NCBI GenBank assembly: GCA_015520985.1
Contig: WAOY01000097.1
Location: forward strand, 1 to 8,534
DNA length: 8,534 bases
Reading direction: 5' to 3'
Source of the DNA: DHVE2 group archaeon
GTDB lineage: Archaea > Thermoplasmatota > Thermoplasmata > Thermoplasmatales > Aciduliprofundaceae
Positions 4,761-8,534 of this stretch are shown here, in pieces. Made by a program: the position numbers and the translations under genes. Below the pieces are notes generated by a model. It saw only the letters and a list, made by a program, of their open reading frames with translations, was not told where the DNA came from and searched no databases. The first letter of the stretch is position 1, and every line of letters starts with the position of its first letter.

Positions 4761-6591
4761 TGGTCATCTCCTCCAGTTCATCCAGCGGGACCTCCATTCC
4801 AAGGCCTATGGCTATATCGTAGTACTTCCTGGCCCTCCTTTTATCGCCCCTTGCCGCGTAAATCCTGCCCAGGAAGTAGTAGGCCTCGGGGAGCTTCACC
4901 CGTCGGAATATTTTCTCCGCATCCTCCAATTTTCCTGCATCGAGGAGAACCGTGCCTACCCGGAGGCAGAACTCGCGATCGTCGCACTCCTGAGGGTTGA
5001 ACTCCCTCTCACCCAGGAGGAACTCGATGAACATGCGCTCCCTGTCGTAGTCCCTCCCACTCAGATCCTTTATCTCCTCGAGGGCTTCTCTGAATCTGCC
5101 CAGGGCCTCGTAGGCCAGGGCCCTCAGGAACCGCAATTTCTTGTTGTCTCCCTCAATTTTAAGAATTTCATCGTACCTGCCCAGACGGTAGAGTATCCTC
5201 GCCCTGACCTCCGGCTTTTCCGTGGCGAGGGCCTCTTCGTAGCGGCGCATCTTAAGGTAGATTTCCGCCTTCTCCTCATCGCTGGCGATCTCGAGAGCTT
5301 TCACGTAGTACCTGTATGCCCTCTCGTTGTAATCCAGGAGGTCGTATATCTCCGCTATTAGAATGTACGCTTCCACCAGATCCGGCTCCTTTTCTATGGC
5401 GGTCTTGAGGGACTCAATTGCCTCCTCGTATCGCTCCAGACGGTAGAGGCATACGCCGCGCCAGTACCAGGTCTCCCCGTACTCTTGGTTCAATTCGAGG
5501 GCCCTCTCTATGTACTCCATCGCCTCCTCATGCTTCCCCAGTTCGCAGAGGGCGTGCCCCTTGGCGTGCCAGGCGTAGTCAAATTTAGGATTTATGCTCA
5601 GAGCCTTCTCGTGGAAGGGAATGGAGTAGCGGTGCATGCCCATCCTGTCTAGCGCATTTCCTATATTGTTCCAGGCTATCTCGTAGTCGGGGTTTATGGT
5701 GACGGCCTTCATGAAGTAGGGGATGGAGATCATGTACCTCTTGAGGTTGTAGAGAGCGTTGCCCAGGTTGTTCCAGGCTACCTCGTCCATGGGCTCCAGG
5801 CGTAGGGCCATCCAGTAGTCGTGCACCGCCAGGTGCAATTTACCCATAGCGTGATACGTGTACGCGCGGTTGTACCACGCCTGCCTGTACCTCCTGTTTA
5901 TCCTTATCGCCTTCGTATAACACTCTATGGCCTCCTCCATTCTCCCCATGGTGAAGAGGGCGAAGCCCTTGTTGTTCCACGCCTCCGCATTGCTCTCATC
6001 TAATTCAAGGGCCCTCTCGTAGCACTCCATGGCCCTCTCGTAGTTCTCCATCGCGAAGTACACGTTGCCCAGGGCGTTCCAGTAGCGCGGGTCATCACGT
6101 ATGCTCAGGCAGTACTCCAGTAGGGTTCTGGCGGTCCTCACGTCCCCCGCGTCCAGGAGCACGAGGGAAGCGGAGTATACAAGTTCCGGATCGTCCCTGA
6201 ACCTCTCTATGGCGTACCTGAGGGTTTTCCTCATCATTGCCAGGTCTCCCATGATGAGGTAAAGGTTAGCAAGGTCCACGTATGCCTCCTTCATATCGGG
6301 GTTCAGGGTGAGCGCCCTCTTGTAGTTCTCCAGCGCCTCATCGTACTCCCTCACGAACACGAGGGAATTGGCGAGGTTGTAGTAGGCGGTGGCGTACTCG
6401 CTGTCCAGCTCTATCGCCTTCATGTAGCACCTGATGGCGTCCCAGTGCCTGCCCAGAGAGTCAAGGGCCACCCCGCAGTTGTTGTACACGACGGGGTCAT
6501 CGGTTCCTCGCTCTATTAGCTCCCGGTACAACATGTATGCCTTCTCGTACTCCCCTTGGCGCATGTACTCCTCTGCGTCCCTGTGATCCAC
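4726..6591 (-). CDS. Large TPR-repeat protein (about 17 tetratricopeptide repeats)
   Basis: 621-residue protein made almost entirely of 34-residue TPR units, a superhelical scaffold for protein-protein contacts. Clear units occur at about 33-66 (VVYNNCGVALDSLGRHWDAI), 67-100, 168-201 (WNALGNVYFAMENYERAMEC), 202-235, 270-303, 304-337, 338-371 and 372-405; weaker or shortened ones fill 101-167 and 406-600. The tail is acidic (EEMTNEEVPPEQEED). There is no signal peptide, TM segment or enzymatic domain, so it is likely cytoplasmic. Start: GTG 6591 has no Shine-Dalgarno but keeps helix A of the first TPR (DAEEYMRQGEYEKA) and lies 7 nt past the VanZ-like stop. ATG 6564, with GAGGAG 3 nt upstream, is a credible alternative losing nine residues. 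Partners and function cannot be read from the sequence; its operon mates are two membrane proteins and a PUA protein. Confidence 0.9.
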   Translation of the reverse strand: MDHRDAEEYMRQGEYEKAYMLYRELIERGTDDPVVYNNCGVALDSLGRHWDAIRCYMKAIELDSEYATAYYNLANSLVFVREYDEALENYKRALTLNPDMKEAYVDLANLYLIMGDLAMMRKTLRYAIERFRDDPELVYSASLVLLDAGDVRTARTLLEYCLSIRDDPRYWNALGNVYFAMENYERAMECYERALELDESNAEAWNNKGFALFTMGRMEEAIECYTKAIRINRRYRQAWYNRAYTYHAMGKLHLAVHDYWMALRLEPMDEVAWNNLGNALYNLKRYMISIPYFMKAVTINPDYEIAWNNIGNALDRMGMHRYSIPFHEKALSINPKFDYAWHAKGHALCELGKHEEAMEYIERALELNQEYGETWYWRGVCLYRLERYEEAIESLKTAIEKEPDLVEAYILIAEIYDLLDYNERAYRYYVKALEIASDEEKAEIYLKMRRYEEALATEKPEVRARILYRLGRYDEILKIEGDNKKLRFLRALAYEALGRFREALEEIKDLSGRDYDRERMFIEFLLGEREFNPQECDDREFCLRVGTVLLDAGKLEDAEKIFRRVKLPEAYYFLGRIYAARGDKRRARKYYDIAIGLGMEVPLDELEEMTNEEVPPEQEED

Positions 6592-6598
6592 GGGTGCA

Positions 6599-6961
6599 TT
6601 ATGTTCTATGCGTAGATAAGGGTTTCTCCCCGTACATCCTTTGCGCTGCCAGGATTATCACGATACCCAGGGCCACTCCCAAGGAATCGGCCAGAAAGTC
6701 CAGGGGATCGCAGGAACGCCCGGGCACGAAGAGCTGGTGTAGTTCATCGCTGAAAGCGTACAGGACCCCGAAGAGGTACGCCCGGAACGGGTCCCGGAAG
6801 AAGAGGAGGATCGTGAAGGAGAAGAAAAGGTAAAGGAGGAAGTGGAGGAGCAGGGAATAGGGGGATACCTGGGAGGGAATCTCATTGCCAGGTATGGACG
6901 AGAGGAAAAATATCAGGGATGCGTAGAGGAGCATCGGGAGTGCCATCTTTGCCCTATTCAT
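6599..6961 (-). CDS. VanZ-like family integral membrane protein
   Basis: 120-residue membrane protein with hydrophobic segments at about 6-22, 34-55, 60-76 and 86-106. The VanZ-like family (PF04892-type) pattern is clear: an SSIPG motif after the first segment, a histidine in the second (LLLHFLLYLFF), then FSDELHQLFVPGRSCDPLDF at 70-89, followed by ADSLGVALG. The acidic/histidine residues of SDExHQ and the D-x-x-D spacing are retained. The founding VanZ affects teicoplanin resistance in enterococci, but most members, including those in archaea without peptidoglycan, have no known role. Its ATG overlaps the stop of the upstream membrane gene by 8 nt (ATGAATAG), with GAGGT 9 nt upstream, and the TPR gene starts 7 nt after its stop, so it is a middle gene of the - strand operon. 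Confidence 0.85.
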   Translation of the reverse strand: MNRAKMALPMLLYASLIFFLSSIPGNEIPSQVSPYSLLLHFLLYLFFSFTILLFFRDPFRAYLFGVLYAFSDELHQLFVPGRSCDPLDFLADSLGVALGIVIILAAQRMYGEKPLSTHRT

Positions 6962-7643
6962 ATCGCAGCGACCTCAGCTCCATGCTCCTGCGTATCTGGT
7001 GCACCCCGAATAGGAGGAGCAGGTAGAGCATTATGATCCACAGGATCACCCAGACGCTGTTTTCAACGAAGTACACAAAGAGGTCGTTGGGGTACTCCCT
7101 TATCACCTCTCCCCCGTAGTCGGTGCTGTTCCCCATCCGCAGGGTGATGTAGTAGATCCCCTTGCGGAAGGTCATGTTGAGCCTGTACACCGTTTTTCCA
7201 TCCCTCACGGTTCCGTTCAGGTACCCGCTCGCGTACTCGCTACCGTCGTACACGCTCTTTATCTCGTACCTCAGGGACTGGTTTGTCTCGTTGTGGTACG
7301 TTATCACTATGCTCGTCTCCCTGTCGAAGTCCGTGGTGGCGAAGGGCTGTATTTTTATGTGATAATTTCCGGTGTAAGAATCGAACTCCTGGACCTCCAC
7401 GTTTGCCATCTGCTGGGAGAGCACCAGGAGGAATATGACCGCACCGACGGCTATGGCGGACGAGCCGTATATGGCCCTCTCCTTATTCCTCCACACTCCC
7501 AGGAACTTGAATACGAGGAATACGAACAGGGGGGAGGTGACCATGGTGATCCACCCTGCGAAGAAGGAAGCTGTGACCACCGCCAGGGATATGGCGAAGG
7601 CGATGGGGATTCTGTACCTCCTGACGAGATCCTTTACATCCAT
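6954..7643 (-). CDS. Four-TM membrane protein with sequon-rich exterior domain; function unknown
   Basis: Unrecognised 229-residue protein. Three hydrophobic segments cluster at about 13-33, 35-50 and 58-77 and a fourth is near the C-terminus (196-214, WVILWIIMLYLLLLFGV). Between them, residues 80-195 form a soluble, beta-rich, tyrosine-rich domain. It holds five N-glycosylation sequons: N118 (NET), N121 (NQS), N143 (NGT), N156 (NMT) and N172 (NST). The positive residues at the N-terminus (KDLVRRYR) and after TM4 (HQIRRSMELR) predict that both ends are inside and the domain is outside. The frame extends to TTG 7691, but a TATA box lies within that extension, and ATG 7643 is 26-27 nt from its centre. 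I therefore place the start at 7643 as a leaderless transcript. It is the first gene of the four-gene operon and overlaps the VanZ-like gene by 8 nt. Confidence 0.85.
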   Translation of the reverse strand: MDVKDLVRRYRIPIAFAISLAVVTASFFAGWITMVTSPLFVFLVFKFLGVWRNKERAIYGSSAIAVGAVIFLLVLSQQMANVEVQEFDSYTGNYHIKIQPFATTDFDRETSIVITYHNETNQSLRYEIKSVYDGSEYASGYLNGTVRDGKTVYRLNMTFRKGIYYITLRMGNSTDYGGEVIREYPNDLFVYFVENSVWVILWIIMLYLLLLFGVHQIRRSMELRSLRYE

Positions 7644-7665
7644 GCGTGCAATAATGCCCAATAGG

Positions 7666-7674
7666 TATTTAAAA
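7666..7674 (-). promoter_or_regulatory. TATA box of the leftward four-gene operon (leaderless start)
   Basis: On the - strand, TTTTAAATA is a near-ideal archaeal TATA element. Its centre is 26-27 nt from ATG 7643, the distance at which archaeal polymerase usually initiates, so the mRNA probably begins at or within a few bases of the start codon. The absence of a Shine-Dalgarno before that ATG agrees with this. Confidence 0.7.
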
Positions 7675-7695
7675 TCTCGGAGCGAAGGCAAAAGG

Positions 7696-7702
7696 ATTAA
7701 AT
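7696..7702 (+). promoter_or_regulatory. TATA-like element of the dehydrogenase gene
   Basis: ATTAAAT, preceded by the purine-rich AAAAGG (BRE-like), predicts initiation near 7722-7726. That leaves a leader of about 11-15 nt that just includes the Shine-Dalgarno GGAGGT (7725-7730). It is weaker than the TATA box on the opposite strand about 30 nt away. Confidence 0.5.
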
Positions 7703-7724
7703 GCCACTCTGCAATAATGCGGGT

Positions 7725-7730
7725 GGAGGT
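7725..7730 (+). promoter_or_regulatory. Shine-Dalgarno site of the dehydrogenase gene
   Basis: GGAGGT with a 6-nt spacer to ATG 7737 fixes that start codon. The ATG at 7717 opens only five codons before a TAG. Confidence 0.75.
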
Positions 7731-7736
7731 ATAGGT

Positions 7737-8534
7737 ATGACGTACAAGATTGCCGTGCTGCCCGGAGATGGCGTTGGACCCGAGGTCATAGAGGCCGCGA
7801 TGATAGTGCTGGACGAGATCGCCTTGGACGCCGAGTATCTGTATGGCGACATTGGCTGGGAGTTCTGGCGCCGCGAGGGAAATCCCCTGCCCGACAGGAC
7901 CCTTGAGCTTCTAAGGCAAACCGACGTTGCGCTGTTCGGAGCGATAACTTCCAAGCCGAAGAAGGAGGCGCAGGAGGAACTCGCGCCGGAGCTCAGGGGG
8001 AAGGGACTGGAGTACTTCAGCCCCATAGTGCGCCTCAGGCAGGAGTTCCAGCTTTACGCGAACGTGCGACCCGCAAAGGCATACCCCGGAAATCCCCTCA
8101 ATTACAGGGACAACATCAACATAACGGTCTTCAGGGAGAACACCGAGGGGCTGTACAGCGGTGTGGAGTTCAGACCGGTGAGCGACGATCTCAAGAAGGC
8201 ATTGAGCGTGCATCCCAAGTTCAAGAGGTTCATGGACGTGCCAAACGACGAGCTCGCGATATCGCTCAGGATATTTACCAGGAAGGGCTGTGAGAGGATA
8301 ATACGCGCAGCCTTCGAATATGCGAAGGAATATGGTGCGAAGAGCGTCACCGTCGTGGAGAAGCCCAACGTGATCAGGGAAACCAGCGGCATGTTCGTGG
8401 AAGTCGCCAGGGAAATAGCCAAGGAGTACCCGGGCATCGAGCTCTGGGAGACCAACATCGATGCGCAGGCCATGTGGCTCGTGAAGAATCCTGAGAAGTA
8501 CGATGTCCTCGTCACATCCAACATGTTCGGAGAC
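7737..8534 (+). CDS. Isocitrate/isopropylmalate dehydrogenase family protein (3' end beyond window)
   Basis: Metal-dependent, NAD(P)-linked oxidative decarboxylase of a 2-hydroxy acid (isocitrate, 3-isopropylmalate or homoisocitrate). The first 266 residues are present and the frame is open to the window end; relatives are about 330-400 long. Family landmarks: LPGDGVGPEVIEAA at 8-21; S95, R101 and R111 in SPIVRLRQEFQLYANVRP; R133 and Y140 in FRENTEGLYSGVE (132-144); K209 and N211 in VEKPNV (the catalytic lysine region, where HK is more usual); D242, and NMFGD at 262-266, whose D266 is a metal ligand. The RENTEGxYSGxE form and S95 at the usual substrate-serine position lean toward isocitrate or homoisocitrate rather than isopropylmalate, but the substrate cannot be fixed. 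The cofactor-determining region lies past the window. GGAGGT 6 nt before ATG 7737 sets the start. It is transcribed divergently from the membrane-protein operon. Confidence 0.92.
   Translation, partial: MTYKIAVLPGDGVGPEVIEAAMIVLDEIALDAEYLYGDIGWEFWRREGNPLPDRTLELLRQTDVALFGAITSKPKKEAQEELAPELRGKGLEYFSPIVRLRQEFQLYANVRPAKAYPGNPLNYRDNINITVFRENTEGLYSGVEFRPVSDDLKKALSVHPKFKRFMDVPNDELAISLRIFTRKGCERIIRAAFEYAKEYGAKSVTVVEKPNVIRETSGMFVEVAREIAKEYPGIELWETNIDAQAMWLVKNPEKYDVLVTSNMFGD

Noticed and set aside
4335..5361. Two overlapping + strand ORFs of 221 and 243 codons
   Set aside because: They are antisense to the PUA and TPR genes, whose conserved domains establish the - strand as coding.
6505..6599. ATG 6599 (- strand) overlapping the VanZ-like stop as TAATG
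   Set aside because: The arrangement looks like a coupled start, but this frame runs only about 31 codons and is out of phase with the TPR gene; the TPR frame itself is intact from GTG 6591.
7644..7691. TTG 7691 as start of the membrane protein
   Set aside because: The extra 16 codons contain the TATA box; ATG 7643 is at the expected initiation distance.

Overview
The window is archaeal DNA, most likely from a euryarchaeal lineage. The evidence is a run of archaeal/eukaryotic-type information genes (SecE/Sec61-gamma, Spt5, L11, L1, L10/P0, L12/P1) directly behind ftsZ, TATA-like boxes instead of bacterial -35/-10 elements, and Shine-Dalgarno sequences matching an archaeal 16S 3' end (GGAGGTGAT-like). 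A Thermoplasmatota-type archaeon is my guess from overall feel, not something I can prove here. The sequence is moderately GC-rich, gene-dense and without mobile elements, CRISPR arrays, tRNAs or rRNAs.

Left block (1-4314, + strand): the 3' half of ftsZ, then secE, spt5, rpl11, rpl1, rpl10 and rpl12, packed with overlaps or gaps of about 20 nt or less, then a 51-codon membrane-protein ORF that standard length cut-offs would miss. This is a translation/secretion/elongation cluster: the 50S stalk (L11, L10, L12), the L1 stalk, the elongation factor Spt5 and the translocon subunit SecE. The one larger gap (53 nt, before rpl1) holds a two-part hairpin with an asymmetric internal loop that ends exactly at the rpl1 ribosome binding site. 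It resembles the known L1 mRNA target and is my best candidate for a regulatory element. Spt5 carries an unusual, roughly 128-residue beta-rich N-terminal extension.

Middle block (4305-7643, - strand): four genes read leftwards as one apparent operon: a four-TM membrane protein with a large, sequon-rich exterior domain; a VanZ-like membrane protein; a 621-residue protein built almost wholly of TPR repeats; and a PUA-domain RNA-binding protein of the MCT-1/Tma20-like archaeal family. Junctions are an 8-nt overlap, a 7-nt gap and a 35-nt overlap. A TATA box 26-27 nt before the first ATG suggests a leaderless transcript. The operon's last gene runs tail to tail, with a 10-nt overlap, into the small ORF that follows rpl12.

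Right block (7737-8534, + strand): a divergently transcribed isocitrate/isopropylmalate dehydrogenase family gene, cut off by the window end. The 93-nt spacer between it and the membrane gene holds a TATA-like element for each direction.

Start codons were moved where the Shine-Dalgarno spacing, family N-termini or promoter position contradict the longest ORF (spt5, rpl11, rpl10, rpl12 and the membrane gene).
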